A stretch of 64,000 nt of DNA. Origin: Cyanoderma ruficeps (taxonomy: Eukaryota; Chordata; Aves; Passeriformes; Timaliidae). The notes beneath the pieces are model-generated. The model saw only the letters and a list, made by a program, of their open reading frames with translations. It was not told the DNA's origin and did no database searches. The stretch covers positions 19,215,754-19,279,753 of the forward strand of contig VZDJ01000623.1 of the NCBI GenBank assembly GCA_008694505.1. Reading direction: 5' to 3'. Both the position numbers and the translations under genes were made by a program. Shown one piece after another: positions 1-15,893 of the stretch (position 1 is its first letter; each line of letters starts with the position of its first letter).

Positions 1-2936
<2,936 letters not shown>

Positions 2937-4390
2937 AGTGAAAGGCATCAGCAATCAGAAGACTGCAAACACTTGTCCTTTGATTTCAAACTGTCTCCCT
3001 TACAAGAGATCTTTCTCCTCTTCCCTCCTTACATTGTTCTTCCTTCCAGCCCTGTGTCTAGAGATAAGACTATCCTTACTTTTTATTTCCAAGGAGAATT
3101 AGGCTGATCTGGTGAAGACCTTCCCCAGGCTCACACCTTATCCATTGCTAACTGGAAATAGCCAGGACTGCAGTGACATGGCCAGAGAGTGATTTGCCTC
3201 CCCTCAGTCCCTGCAGAGCTAATCCAGGTGATCCACTAAATGGACCTCTGGGTTTAGCCTTGCCCATGTGGGAACAGACAGCCTGCAAAGCTGTTTGTGT
3301 GATTGTGTTCTCACTGGCACTGCACTGACCTGCACATTTCATAAATGCTTCAGGGAGCACATTTTTTGGCTCTTAGAGCTGCACTACACTCAGCTGCTCT
3401 ATGTCCTCCCCTGTGAAATGGTTTATTTGTCCTTCTGGGTGTTGGTAGGAAGTTGAAAACCATCACGACTGAAGTGGTACAGCTTATGTATTCACAGCAA
3501 AGTTGGCCAGCTACTGGAATGCTCATCTGGGAGTGTTGAAGTGAGTCCTTGACAGCCCAGGTAGCTCAGCTTGAAAACCTCACTTGAAGCCAGCAAGTCT
3601 GTCTAAGTGGATTGTGTGCAGAGCACCACAGCTCTCTCTGTGTGGAGTGCTCTTCATCCACTGAGCATTTCCCCCTCGACCAGCCATGCAATATGCTCCC
3701 TCCCCAGACAACTGCCTCTGATGGAGGCACCTTTACAGTCCCACAGTCTTCTGTTTTTCCAACCCTTTTACTGCCCAGAATATGGCCAGCAATGTCTAGT
3801 TGGTGACTGTACTGAGAGCTGGCCAGAAAAAATTCCTGACATAAACGAATCTCTTTAGCCTGTAAATAGATATCTTCTGTAGGGGCAAAAATCAAACCGT
3901 CCTCCTGCCTGGCAGTCACTCTGTTTCCACTAGGGGACCCCATTAGCTCCTGATCTGGTAGACACAGTCTTCACAAGCTGAAAATGAGGGTTCATAGTAC
4001 ATGCCTGCTCACCACCACCTTCCCACCACCTAAATTACAGCTGGATTGCCCTCTCCAATCTAACCTCCTGAGGCTTAGATAAGGCTAAGTGTGTCCCACT
4101 TTCTGGGTAAGGCTGGAGGCTCCTCAGAACACCTCCTCTGGTGCCAGGCCAGCTGCAGGACAGCAGAGAGCCCTGCTCCTACAGGACCTCCTCCTGCTAG
4201 GAGAGCTCACAAACAGGTGCATCACAAGCTTCCTACAACTTCAGGCTCCTGAGGCACTCTCAGCTTGAGGAATTTCCACCAGGAATAGCAATGAGAGTCC
4301 TTTGCAAAGCATTAATTTGCAAGCATGGTGTTGTATATTTGTTTTATATGGTGCGTATTATTTATATAAATAAAGGTCTTACAAGCAAGC
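2937..4390 (+). other. AICDA: AICDA 3'UTR
   Basis: Non-coding sequence between the AICDA stop (2934-2936) and a canonical AATAAA at 4369-4374, giving a 3'UTR of about 1.45 kb. AID is known to be limited post-transcriptionally by microRNAs such as miR-155 through its 3'UTR in mammals; I did not identify a convincing seed match here by eye. Confidence 0.7.
4369..4374 (+). terminator. AICDA: AICDA polyadenylation signal
   Basis: AATAAA in an AT-rich stretch, followed within about 20-40 bp by a T/G-rich element (tctggttttgtc). It is the best-placed signal downstream of the AICDA stop codon. Confidence 0.75.
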
Positions 4391-4399
4391 ATCTGGTTT

Positions 4400-7300
4400 T
4401 GTCATTTTTTTGGTATCATGTGGGTGAAGGAGGTAAATTGGACACAGAGGATTGACATGTCTTCTCTTCTGATTTCTGGAGGCACAACCTGGAAATGTTA
4501 AACTGTCTTTGTACTTTTACTTGTAGCTTTAAAGTTATTGACAGTGTCACCCGGCATATCATGGCAGATAAATTGTTTGGGTACTTTGGAAATATTACCA
4601 AAAATCTCTGAAGTTATTTGAGATGCTTCTTTCATTGATGGCCAGCCTATTGTGTCCATTCATGACTCATAATTGACCACACTGAACACAGAAAGGTTGG
4701 CCCAATATGCTTCACAAAACAAGAAGAGAAGCAAAGATGTATAAAGAATCTTCGTCTTTCAAATTTTGGTATTGGCCTGTACAACAGCATTGTCCTTCTC
4801 AGTGAAATTAGAAAAAATTAGCATTTTCTTAAAAGGAGTTGAAATACTGGCTTTTGCCTAAATTCTGACTAACGCTTCAACAGGAGTTGAAGATACTCGT
4901 TGAAACATGACAACAGGTGACAGGAGGAGAAAAAAATGCAATGGGTAAATGCAAAGAATCATGAGCTACATTAAGAATACATCCTATGTTTAGTTTCTTC
5001 TGAACATAAATCAGATTAAGTTCAGAGTAGACTCTAGAATTAATCCATGTGATTCAGCTATAGAAATTTAGCTCTTTTGCACACGAGATTGTTTTAACTG
5101 CGCTTTTTCTGTTCACAAATACCAGTTCATAGTTTGTTACAAGATATTCTTTAATTTGCCTTTCTAAATTAATTCAACCTCAAATGCTTTAGGTTTCTCT
5201 GCCAAGAATAACTCCCTGGAGGAGTTACTGTTATGCAGTAACATTACTTTTTTAACCTAAGATATTTTTGTTGCCTTGTAGACCATGCGTATAGTGAACA
5301 TTTCACTACTGATGATATATTTTTGAGGACCACTTATCTTCACAGCCTTATGGAGATTGTGGGTGAGCTGTTCCAGGTGTCTCTCTCCTTTATATGCACC
5401 TGGGCAAAAGCTAAGCTCTTAAGGGGACTGTGGCAAATACACCTCCCATCCCAGCTGCCTGAGCTGTGGGAAGTGGGGTCTTGTGATTTCTGGGAGCGCA
5501 TTTCCTCCCCAAACTCTGGGGAACAGCCAGAGCAGGGGTCTTGGTGCTGGCTGAAAACCCCAGTCTCACTTGAACACTCCATGGTTTGCAGCAATGAACA
5601 GGGTACAGGCACATCCAGGTAGCTGTAGAGGATCAGTCCTTGATAACAGAGGAAACAGGACAAAGGGATGGGATGGAGACTGGTATGGATAGCTGGGCAT
5701 GGCTGCCATCTCCTGGTGCACGGGGATGTCTGGCACCCTGCTGAGGTTGTTGCCTTGAAGGGATGTTGATCCATGCTGCAAACAGCTCCCAAATCCTGTC
5801 TCTCAACAACCCTCAGAACGTGTCCACAGAAGAGCAGGACACTGACATCATTCCCACAGCTGCACATGGCATTACTCCAGGTCAGTACACGGTGTCCTTG
5901 GACTTTGCAATAATAAGAAACAGATTACTATAAACAATGCAAAGACACACTCCAGACCCTTGCAAACAAAAGCATGTCTTCCCCCTCCTTGCTTTCTCTT
6001 CCTCTTCTGCATGCTAGTACTTGGAAATCAGGATAGAAAGGGGTTTCAGGGTCATGGAATCTGGTCCCTTCCTACTTGTCCCTTCGGGGGATTTTCAGCC
6101 TAGATGTATTTGTGTCCAGCATTGTCTTTGAGTTCATTTTTCTACTCTCCCTGGTGCTGACCCTTTAGCATTCCTATGAGCAGAAATGTCATTATTTCAT
6201 CACATATGTATTAAATATTCACACTGATGGAAGTCAGATTTGGTTCACAGAAGAAACATGAAGGGATTTGGCAGAGAAGAGACCCCTCATTCAGACAACG
6301 TGAGCAATGATGAGCAGAGCCTCTGTCGGGGAAGGAGAAAGTGAGTTGCTGCAAGAGCAGAGCTCATAGCAGATGAGGAGGCACCAAAGGGTGGCAACTA
6401 TTCTGAAGGCTGCCTTTGGCTTTTAAACTTCTCATATACTTCTGTCTTAGGAAGGTTTGCCCTCAGGCTTCCAAACCCACATCAGATATGGCTAAAACTC
6501 CATTGCTGCGGCTGCTGCACCCAAGTTCCAGCGCAGGAAGGGTTATCAAGTTTGAGTGGACCAACAGGAGCAAGAGAGGCTGCTGCTTGGTGTAGTTTAT
6601 TACATGGCTAGATTGGTCTCACAAAGGTCAGTGTTACAGTCCATGCCATTATGCAAAAAGCCTTCTAGCATAGAGTCCCCATGTCCCAAGCAGAAGCAGC
6701 AGCAGCAGCAGTAGTCCCAATACAATACATTACATTCATAAATCATCCAATCAGCTACAAACACAATGCTATTACTGTCTTGTTGGACCTACCCTGCTCT
6801 AACACAGTCGTGTAACAATGGCCATCATTTTTTACACAAGGCCTACACATACAGCCTATCTATTCTGTCTAGCAGAGTTAGCAATGCTATGTTATCTTTA
6901 TATTATGTCTAGGACTTAGTTCACTTCGTAAAAGATAATGCTACTGAACTTTAAACTGGACTTTAGGGCTTTTCTATTAAGTAATACAGTCTCTTTATTT
7001 GCTTAAGCCACTTGAGGCATATTTTTACTTACCTAAAACTAAAACTCATATTGCCACTTCTTGTCTGCGTGACTTCATGTATCTCAGTTTCTCTGAGGGT
7101 TTCAAACCAACCCCTGCACTCCTTTCTGCCTCTAAGCCTTTGTGCACCAGGTCCTGGGAGATTTCTATCTGGTTTCCAACAGAGGGTGTTGATGTCTCCT
7201 CACTATAACCTTGTCATTAATACACACTAAAGAGCAATCCTACTCTACAAGCTGGCACAATGTTTCTACCAGTCCAGAGGGCCAAAAGAAGATGAGAGCA

Positions 7301-8340
7301 GACCAGCTGCCTTCTGTGGTTACCTTTAAAAGCTACCAGTGTGGTAGAACCACCTCTAGGCTCTCACATGCCAGTAGGGACACGGAAGGGATACAGCAGA
7401 TTGCAAATTCACTCTGGCAGATAAACCTAGTGTGAAAAACTTCACTGGGCTGACTTGGAACTGGCAAGTTTCCAAACAGACCAGAGAAAGTTTGTCCTCC
7501 TATTCAGTGGGAAAGGGCTGAGCCTGGGGCATGAAAGCTTATGGACCCCACTGTACTAAACTGCATGTTTATTGCTCCCTAAGGAAACAAAGAGTAAACA
7601 CTATAATGTCCAGAAAGAGGGCATGTGACATCCAATATCATCCCCCCTGGACAGGGGGAAGAAAACTTTAGCTGCGCTATACATTGCTTGGAGTTGTTTT
7701 ATTTGACTGATGTAGCAGCCACTCCCCAGCCAGCTGTGCTCAGCATTAGATACACTCTCATATTGTGGGGACTGGAGCTGCTTCCTCAGCCTGCAGCTTT
7801 TCTGGCTGTCTCAATGGTCTGCTAAACATCTGGGGATTTTGGCATGGCCAAAGGATGCTATAAGCATTAATAAACTGGAAGAGATAGGCACAGTTCCCAG
7901 CAGCCCCTGCCTTGTTCTTCAAGTTATCATTTGTGCATGTTGTGGATCCCTGTGCAATCCCTATGTGCATCAGCACATTCCCCAGTGGCATCACACAGTG
8001 GGCCTCCTGCTTGAAGAGGCTGGAAGTCACAACACATGGAGCTTCCCACATAATTCATTCAGATGAACTACATTATTTGCTGTTAAAATTCAAAACTGCT
8101 GCAGGACCCAACACACCTGTATCTTCTTTTTGCCTTCTGCCAGTAGAGAGAGCTCAGAGCTTTCAATATCTCCTACTTTACCATTCCACTCCATGTTTCC
8201 AGCTGGAAAAGCGAAGACTTTTTACTTTGTTTCCCCAGTTTGCAAGGAACAGCTAGGTCTCCAGAGTGTAGAATTACACAGGAGAGTTGTGTACCAAGGA
8301 GTTGTACAAGAAAAACAAAGTTTCCAAATATTGACATCTT
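4400..8340. other. Intergenic AICDA to APOBEC1-like copy A; no gene seen
   Basis: AICDA (+) and copy A (-) converge on this interval. Open frames such as 5340-5867 (-) show no recognisable domain. The stretch about 6480-7200 looks like an old antisense retroelement remnant, with a (CAG)n tract at 6690-6713 and an AT-rich half, but I cannot name its family. Nothing else is supportable. Confidence 0.5.
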
Positions 8341-8344
8341 CCCT

Positions 8345-8350
8345 TTTATT
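8345..8350 (-). terminator. APOBEC1: Candidate polyadenylation signal of APOBEC1-like copy A
   Basis: The minus strand reads AATAAA here, about 570 bp past the proposed stop at 8919-8921. It is the first good signal downstream of the terminal exon and would give one terminal exon spanning about 8330-8945. Confidence 0.5.
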
Positions 8351-8918
8351 ACACTGGTTTTACAGTCATAAAAAAAAAGATTTCACTCATAAACAAAACC
8401 TTAAAATGAAGCATTATTAGAGTATTGAATAAATAGCATGTAATATTTTTTAGCATGATATATTTTCTGAGACATACACACGTAGCCATAAAAGTGATCT
8501 ACATAAGAAGTTCTGAAAGCAAGAATGCATAGCTGATTACTTCTTTGGAACAGATCAGAGCATGAAAAATGTTACATGCTGGGGTCTCAAGAGGGCACTT
8601 GCAGAATCTGATTGCAGAATCAGCAGATGTGGAAGGCCCGATAATGGGGCATGGTCTCTGGACTCTCAGGAAGCTCTGTAAAGACCAGAATGTCCTGGAT
8701 GCCTGGCTGCATCATCTGAGCTTCCTGATGGCTTCTCATGTGCTCCTTCTGTTCTGCTCAACACTTAGCAATGCCCAGCCAGTGATAAGAGTTATCTCTG
8801 GAGGCAGCACGAAACTTATCAAGGCTGCAGAAGAAAAGACTGCCAAGGACTGGCTTTTCTGATCCTGTATTGATGCACAAACTGAGCTTGAAAGCATGAT
8901 GGTGATGCTCGTTAGCAT

Positions 8919-11900
8919 TCAGTTTGATGGAAGTGGAGGAAGCCCCTAGGAGGAAGAAAAAAAACTTGTTAAAAATTAGATATCAAAAGCTTAAGCTATC
9001 TCTTCAGCATGATAGAAAATTTGAAAATAAAGCATCTACTCCAGGAGATCACTCTGATCCTCCTTCAGTGTGTTAGATAATCTCCCTCAGGATACATTTC
9101 TGCAGACAACAGGGTAGCACCTCATAATTTAGCATGCCATGTATGCCACTCCTAGAAATACAGACCATTTAGAAACAGAAGCATTTAAAAGGTGGCAACT
9201 TGCATAGCTGAATACAGGGGAAGTGGAGTTGGATCCTGTGGAAAGGGAAATTTTTGGGGTGGGTAGAAAAGCCCCCTCAAAGTTTCTAGTACCACACCAA
9301 GTTTGCAGCATGGCTAACTCCAAGGCTGGATCTGGCAGCTCAGAGGAAACTTCTGAGCATCTCCAGGGATGGAGGTGACTGCCTCTCTGGATTCCAGCAT
9401 CATTCCCAAGGGAGACTTTTTCCTTCTATCCTATTGGAATTTCCCTCACTGCAGCTTGTGTCTGTTACCTTGTTTTCTCTCTGTCCGTCACTGAGGAGAG
9501 TTTGGCTGTGTCTTTACTGCCTTTATGTAGTGGAAAACTGCAGTGAGATCCCACTTAGCCACTTTGTCTATAGGTCTAGGAAAGCCTGTTTGCTCAGTCA
9601 CTCCTCCTAGGACAAGCCCCCCAGCCCCCTGCCCTTTGCAGTGTTACTCCACCAAATCCCTTCTGGTTCTTCAGTGTCTTTCTTCTGCCAGGGAGGCCAG
9701 GGCTTGATGCAACAGAGTGTATTTCTCTGGAGCACACACCTGGAACTCACTCACCCCATTACACCTCTGCATAGTTAGTAAAATGGGGCAGGGTTTTCAA
9801 AAGGGCTGAGGACACAGACATTCCCATTCCTTCTGTGGAGGGTTGGTAGTTAGTCAGAGCTATTGATGATGGGCCCTATTCACCTTCATTTGGGGGGTGG
9901 CTTTTGTTTAGCTGAGACAGCAGAGAAGTTGAGCAAGTCCCTGACTTCCAGCAGGCTTCCCAGCCAGGAAGGACTCTGCAGAAATCATCAAGGTTGCCGG
10001 GTTGGGACAGGCAGTTTGTTAGCTGGCTCTTTAAAATCAAGACCTGAAGGGCAGATTCCCCTTGTACTGCTGCACAGGGAGCCGTGCTGAGTCAGCAGCA
10101 GTTTGTCAGCACTCGGGAGCATTTAGCAGACAGCTCTGCTCAGCTCCCGGCAGGCATCGCACCATGCACTTGATCGTGCGTAAGCTGCTAAATTATTTAA
10201 TCATCTCGGGCATTAGGAAACTCAGAAAGGCTGAAAGCCAAGGGGAAAAATGTCTCCTAAACCATTACATTGCATAAAGTACTTTGTTAGATCAGCTGAT
10301 TGACTGGGTATTGGTACAGACTGTGTATCCTATCACCTGGATGTCTTAGACAAGAAATGGAAAGGTCAGGTCTTGAGGTACTGAAAGTCCTATGCAATGT
10401 TTGAGGTGGATGGAAATGAAATGAAGTGTAATGTGTACCTCTTCCTCAGCCAGAAATAAAACAAGGCATTCATAGCATCCTACAAGCAGGTTAGTTTTGT
10501 ATCTGTGACTCTAAGTTCCTGCCAGCAGTATTGTGCATGCCTTCCTCCACCTCCTGCCATCCATTCTGCACAGAGGGACCAGCTCAAGCAAGAACTGCCT
10601 TGCCCCACAAAGGGTGGCTGAGCCCAACAGTTAACTCCAGTCCTGGTCTTCTCTCCTGTTCAGAAGACCACTTCCTCTTTATATCAGGCCATACAAATAA
10701 CTTCTGTAGCTGTATGGATCGCAAGAGAAAGAGCAGATCTTGGTCTGCTTTCTTATCTTCTATTATCTTACACTGATACTAATCCTGAAGGTAAATCCAC
10801 CCATCTGGGTTTTTGAACTTGCTCAGAACTTGACTAAAATCCATGGCCCTGTCCTGAGAGGCAAAAAGAGAATACTTGAATCATGATTACAGAGCTGAAG
10901 GAGCTTTTGGGGTCAAATAGCTCTGGTAAACTGCAAGCTAACGATCTGGTAGCAGAGTCATGCAAAGGGTTGAAATAATGTATCCTCTCCTTAGTTAAAA
11001 TCTGAGAGTACTGCTAAATCTCTTCTCCTCTCCTGGCCACAAACACACAATGTAGCAGCAGAGTCCCTTGGCAATCTCTTGCCTGCTCGGCCCTCTGTTT
11101 ATGCAGCATCCAGCCCATGCTTATTTTTCCTACAATCATTTCTGCTAATACCATTGCTAGGATCATCCAAACCTCCTTTTCCTTGGATTTCTTGCATTTA
11201 TTTTTGCTCTCAGTGTTTTCTTCAGGTGTCTACTAACCCAAAAGATATGAAAGAGTTCTCTGTGATTCAGAAAGGAGTATACAGCGATGTTCTGGTCCTG
11301 GTAATAGTCTTCTCCAGGTTGGTGTGCAACAAAATTTCTCCAGCAGTAACTGTAATCTAAGAAAAGAGATACCCAGTCACTCTGGATGAAAGGATGCCCA
11401 GTTCTTTCTTCATTACCATGTCAGTGAGTCATTTGTTTCTCAGTAAGAATACAGTAAAGGACAAAAATATTCATACAAGGAGTACACAAATAACTACACA
11501 AATAAATTAGTGGAAAGGGGAACCAAAACTCTACAGAGTAACAATATGTCTAAAAATGAATTGCCAGAGAGAGAAATTGATCATTGTGGTGGCTTGGGCA
11601 AGCCTTATAGCACGCTCTGGCATAAAGCCAAGAGAGAAGGAATCAGCAAGTGGCAGGAGTGAAAAGGGAAGTGGGACATGCAGTCAGAGGTGGCCAGGCT
11701 CTCCTTTTGGCAGCCTTGTGCTTGAGAACACAGCTTTGATAAGACAAGTCGCTTCAATCATGAATCTGTCTGACTTACCCCAATGATCAGGGAAAACCTG
11801 AAGTGAACACTCCAACATTAACAGTTTCATATTGATCTTAGTGTTGATAGGATGGCCAGAGCTTCTGTCAGTGTTCTGGTGCTATAATCCCAGAGACAGT

Positions 11901-12903
11901 ACCTCCCAGTATAAGCAGTGTCCTTTAAGATTACATTTGACCTGGTGAGTTTTGTAGCTCCACACTCCAGTGGTAAGTATCCACACAGGTGTGTGAGGTT
12001 CATCTCTTCAAATACACATTCCTTTTTGTGAGCTGCTTGTCTGGGCTGTTTTTACAGCCAAACATCCCCAGGAAAGCAAGATACACATGCAAAAAGGCAC
12101 ATGTGCAAGAGGCATCCTCTGTGGTGCATCATCTCAAAGTCTCCTTTAGACAAGTTTCCTTCTCTTCTCCAGCTACCAAGGGAAGCCAATTACTTGATGC
12201 AGCTGGCAAGCTGATCTGCATGTGTATTCTAGGAGGGACAGGTTCTGTCTTGCCCAGGATTTTACACTGTGTATAAAGGAAGTGTGGATAGCGAGAGAAA
12301 CCTCCAACCCTCTATGTTCAGATTTGGCAAGAGGAAATGATCATACTGGTCCTGCTGCTGTACAGGATTGGGGAAGAAATAAGGCAGAAGAGAGCGACAT
12401 TTTTGTACTCACTATTCCTCTCTCCAAAGCCAGTCATCACCCCTGTTACAAACTAAGAATGCACATAATCTCAGAACTTTCAATCCAGACTTAGACCAAG
12501 AGTCGTTGGGTTACCTCCAAGATTCATGATACGTATTGTGACTCCATTCATTATCAGGCTGCGGAGACCTTGTCGGTTACGGATATCGTGGTGTCTGAAC
12601 AGCTTGGCCGCATATATTTCCAAGGTCACATTAGGGTGTGACCTCAGGAACTCCAGAATCCTTCTGGAGCAGTTTCCACAGGGACTAGTTGAAAGGAACC
12701 AGGTGATGAAGCACTGAGTTTGTGGCCTGTCACTGAAATGATTTTCTAAGAAGTTGACTTCGGCATGTCGCTCATGATTGTTCGAGCACCAGTTCCTCCA
12801 GATGGAACCTCTTCTCCACCTGATTTCATACAGCAGGTACACCACCCGCCCAATTTGGTTAGGTGAATAATTTCTTTGGAAGTCTTCTGGCGGTAACCTC
12901 CAC
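8919..12903 (-). CDS. APOBEC1: APOBEC1-like cytidine deaminase, copy A (main and 3' exons; 5' exon not placed)
   Basis: Zinc-dependent polynucleotide cytidine deaminase of the APOBEC1 branch; mammalian APOBEC1 edits apoB mRNA and mutates retroelement DNA. The main exon, 12515-12903, fuses the equivalents of AID exons 2 and 3, as in APOBEC1. It carries LLYEIRW, the zinc/catalytic HAEVNF, TSPCGNC, and the family block NRQGLR with GVTIRIM. It ends at a GT donor in phase 1. Exon 4 is 11238-11356, after acceptor CTTTTCTTAG, and encodes [17 protein letters not shown], close to human YYHCWRNFVNYPPGDE. The terminal exon starts at 8945 after TTCTTCCTCCTAG; spliced in phase 0 it adds GLPPLPSN and stops, resembling human SLPPCLK at the same place. 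A donor 4 nt further on (exon end 11234) would instead enter a 61-codon open frame to 8758. One oddity is that the usual SWSPC motif reads STSPC. The short first coding exon should lie above 12903 and was not placed. Confidence 0.88.
9380..9700 (-). mobile_element. Probable old CR1-like LINE 3' fragment
   Basis: The plus strand carries a pyrimidine-rich series including a tctaggaaagcctgtttg-like stretch, cactcctcctaggacaagcc and cccagccccctg. It resembles the antisense of the conserved CR1 3' region, the part about lightly trimmed lists of words 'aagcccagctccctcag ... tcctcatagg ... ctccagcccc'. It lies in the intron between copy A exons 4 and 5. Divergence is high, so the call is tentative. 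Confidence 0.35.
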
Positions 12904-15780
12904 CTGAAGAAGAGCACCGGCACTACTGTGATCCCAGCATTTCAATGTTGTTTGGTCCCACTGTGCGCTGCCTGCTCTCAATATCAGCCAGGACTCCCAC
13001 TCCCAGCTTTTCCCACCAGAAATGCGCGGCTGGAAGAATTGCGATTTAGCGATCTAAATCTGGAATTTGATGAAAACCTTAGAACACCCCCAACATCTCC
13101 TTGAGAGCTGTTGGGTGGGTAAGGAACCCTATCACCACTCAGAGATCAGCACCAGTCAAAGCAGTAAGGCAACTGGAAAGGAAGATGGAGGAAAGGGATA
13201 GTAAGAATAAAAGAAAGCACAAGACTGTCTCTGGAAATTGCCACGTAGCTCAGGCAGCAGTGAGTGACAGAGCTACATCTCTTACCCTTGGTTGTTCTGT
13301 CTGGGTAAGGGACCTGTGTAGAAAGGATATGTGAGTCACTGAGGACAGCAGGTCAGAAAACAAAATTTTCTCTGCTCTTTCTGTCCAGACCCCTTTCAGT
13401 CTATACACTCCCTGCCAAATATCTTTTCTCCTAAAGGGCTCAGTAAGTAATCACAGAACAGCAGGATAGGCACTTTGGGATGCAGGAGGTGTGGACTCCT
13501 GTCTGGAAGTTGAACATGATGGCTGCTTAAACTACGCTGTACATGAACCTTTGCTCAGTTTAGCACATTATGGTTGATTGTGTAAACACTCAAGTTTAGA
13601 TTCCCTGGTTTCAGCAGCACTGCATTTGTTTTTCCCTGATTAATCAAAGAGCAGAATCAAATGTCTTAAACCCTTTAAATCTTCCAAACCACAAGACAGG
13701 CAAATCTTGTGCCGTTTTCTCATTGGTACTCATAATCTTGGCAATCTAGACAAAAACATTTCCACAAACGACTTCCCATCTTTACTTAATCCGTAACTTT
13801 CTAAAAATGTAAAAAAAAAAAAATCAGTGCCAAGGAAAAAAATACTGGTACAGAATGGAGGTTAGCAAATACATACAGGGTGGCAACACAGACCTGCCTG
13901 ATTATACACATTTTATCTTCCACAGTGGCAAGCAACTTTGACCCCATGACTCATTCATCCCTTCCCAGCTGAGGGTCTAGAGGAAAACAGTTGCAGGCAA
14001 TCAAGGCTACTTATTTATTTTGTAAAAGTCCACCAATAGAAAACTTATGGATCTAGGAACCGTCATTTTATTTGATAAAATAATTAATTTCATTTTTTAA
14101 AATTTTAAGTGTTTATAAAATAAAAATAATTAATTACATTTTAGTTTTTATGTATAATACATAATATAATAAATATTTCTTTTTAAATTTACTTAGAATT
14201 AAGATACTAACGGAATTTTGCTGCAGCTTAGCTCTTGAAGATGAGAAATTGTGAATTTTCCAGAGTAAAATTACATTTTAACAAGAAGAAAATAGTTTTC
14301 CACATCAACGGAGACATGATCAACTCCTTGCACAGCCTTATTGCCCTGATTCTTTAAGAAGAATATTCTAGTTATATATCACAATGAAAATAAAATAGAT
14401 GAATACATAAGCTAACGAAATTGCTCCATTCTTAAATGCCTTTGAGACCTCTTTTCACAGAAAAAGTTCTTTCGGATTTTTAGTTCTTCCTGCCATACCA
14501 AGGTTAACAAAATCATATTGATATTTTGAAGCTGGACCTAAGACTCAAGATATGGTGATGCATTCAAAGACATAAAACACAAATCCACATTGATACACAC
14601 ATGTCTCCTGTGTATCCTCGTGCCAACAAAACACATTCGTTTCTACACTCCAGTCCTTTAGATGCAACTACAGTAAACATCTACACTTGAATATGGAGAA
14701 ATAGGCCTGCCTTTCCCATAAATGTACTTACCTCCGGCATTGACAGCAGCCATGGGTATTTCTGGATTTGTGTGTTGCTTCCTGGGAGACTGGTATGCTT
14801 TTATTAGTCTTACATTAGTTTCAGTTTCTATTCCTGACTCAGGATACTCATCTTAGTTTCTAGTCAGAAACTTTCCTCTGTCTGATACACCCCAAAATGG
14901 CTTGCAAAGGAAAGGCATTACAAAAGAATTCTTCACATGGCTTAGGTAGAATCAGTCTCTGTCCCTTACAGATTTTTTCTGGTATTGTGACACAATTATT
15001 TTTGAACTGATACACGATGTAGAGATTGCCTTCCTTGGTGCCAAGCCAGACGTGGAATTTTAAAGCTAAGGGAGTTATTTATTTGTATTCTTAGCAGCAA
15101 GCTCTCAGTATTCTATTGTCAAAAATACCCACTTTCCTGCCAGGGCAGAAAAAAACCCAGAAGTGTACATGAATGGTGGAGTTTAGAGGGAGTAGGGATT
15201 CAGGCACTGGCAGGACTCTCTGTCAAGCAGAAGACTGGCTGTGGCAGGTCACCAGGCAGTGCCAACACAGAGTCTGCCCTCTGGGCCTCTTCTGCTGCAA
15301 GGTCACACCTCATTCTCAGCACAGAATTATTACCTAGTGGTTGCATTATTTCCTACCACAGAAGAGTGAAGAGCAACTCAAACACTCAGAGATTGTTGAA
15401 ACAAAAATGTGATTGACTAATACGGTTTTGAGTTCATGGGCGTGATTCTCAGTGAGACCAGGAAAGCTTTGTTGCTGTAGCACTCCCTTCACTGCCCTGT
15501 CCTTACAGTACATATTTACAAATAAGCAGGTTTGAATTAGGCTTAGAGATGATTAGTCTGCAAAGCATGGCTTGATTAGCAGTAGTAGTTCCTGACAGAA
15601 AACCAGCAATGTGCCACAGAAAGTGGAGACAGAAAAATGTCCAAGCAAGGAATCAGCAATGCAACATTTTCAGGTGTGTCCAGGAAGCTGAATGTGCTGT
15701 ATGAAGATGGCAGAAAGCCAAAAGGAAAAAAAAAATTGGAAATATTGCTCTGATAACCTAATGTGAGAAGACAAATCTGT
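12904..15780. other. Upstream flank of copy A; AT-rich, no further gene
   Basis: The copy A first exon and promoter are expected on the minus strand somewhere here or further right. One start-plus-donor candidate at 14732-14753 (-) does not fit the reading phase of the best acceptor. About 14040-14200 is low-complexity A/T. No other coding signature is seen. Confidence 0.45.
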
Positions 15781-15796
15781 TATAAATACTGTATAT

Positions 15797-15884
15797 ATGT
15801 ATTATAACATTGGCTTTTTTCAAATATTAAAATTATTATAATGTATTATAACATTGGCTTTTTGCAAATATTAAAATAGATGCT
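15797..15884. repeat. Two-copy tandem repeat, 44 bp unit
   Basis: Units at 15797-15840 and 15841-15884 share a block beginning atgtattataacattggc and continuing to ttaaaat, with only a few differences. Being AT-rich, it probably arose by slippage or a short local duplication. Confidence 0.8.
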
Positions 15885-15893
15885 ATATGTATA

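Noticed and set aside
5340..5867. 175-codon minus-strand open frame downstream of AICDA.
   Set aside because: Composition is Ser/Cys-rich without domain, and no neighbouring exon or signal supports it.
8569..8862. 97-codon plus-strand open frame near copy A exon 5.
   Set aside because: It is antisense to the proposed copy A 3' exon, has no known domain and no splice or promoter context; it is likely a chance frame.
14732..14753. Candidate first exon of copy A on the minus strand (ATGGCTGCTGTCAATGCC then GGAG and a GTAAGT donor).
   Set aside because: It leaves one base over, whereas the strong main-exon acceptor (CTTCTTCAG at 12904-12905) needs two. It fits only an alternative acceptor ending TCACAGTAG with a poor pyrimidine tract. 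Kept as a note, not a call.
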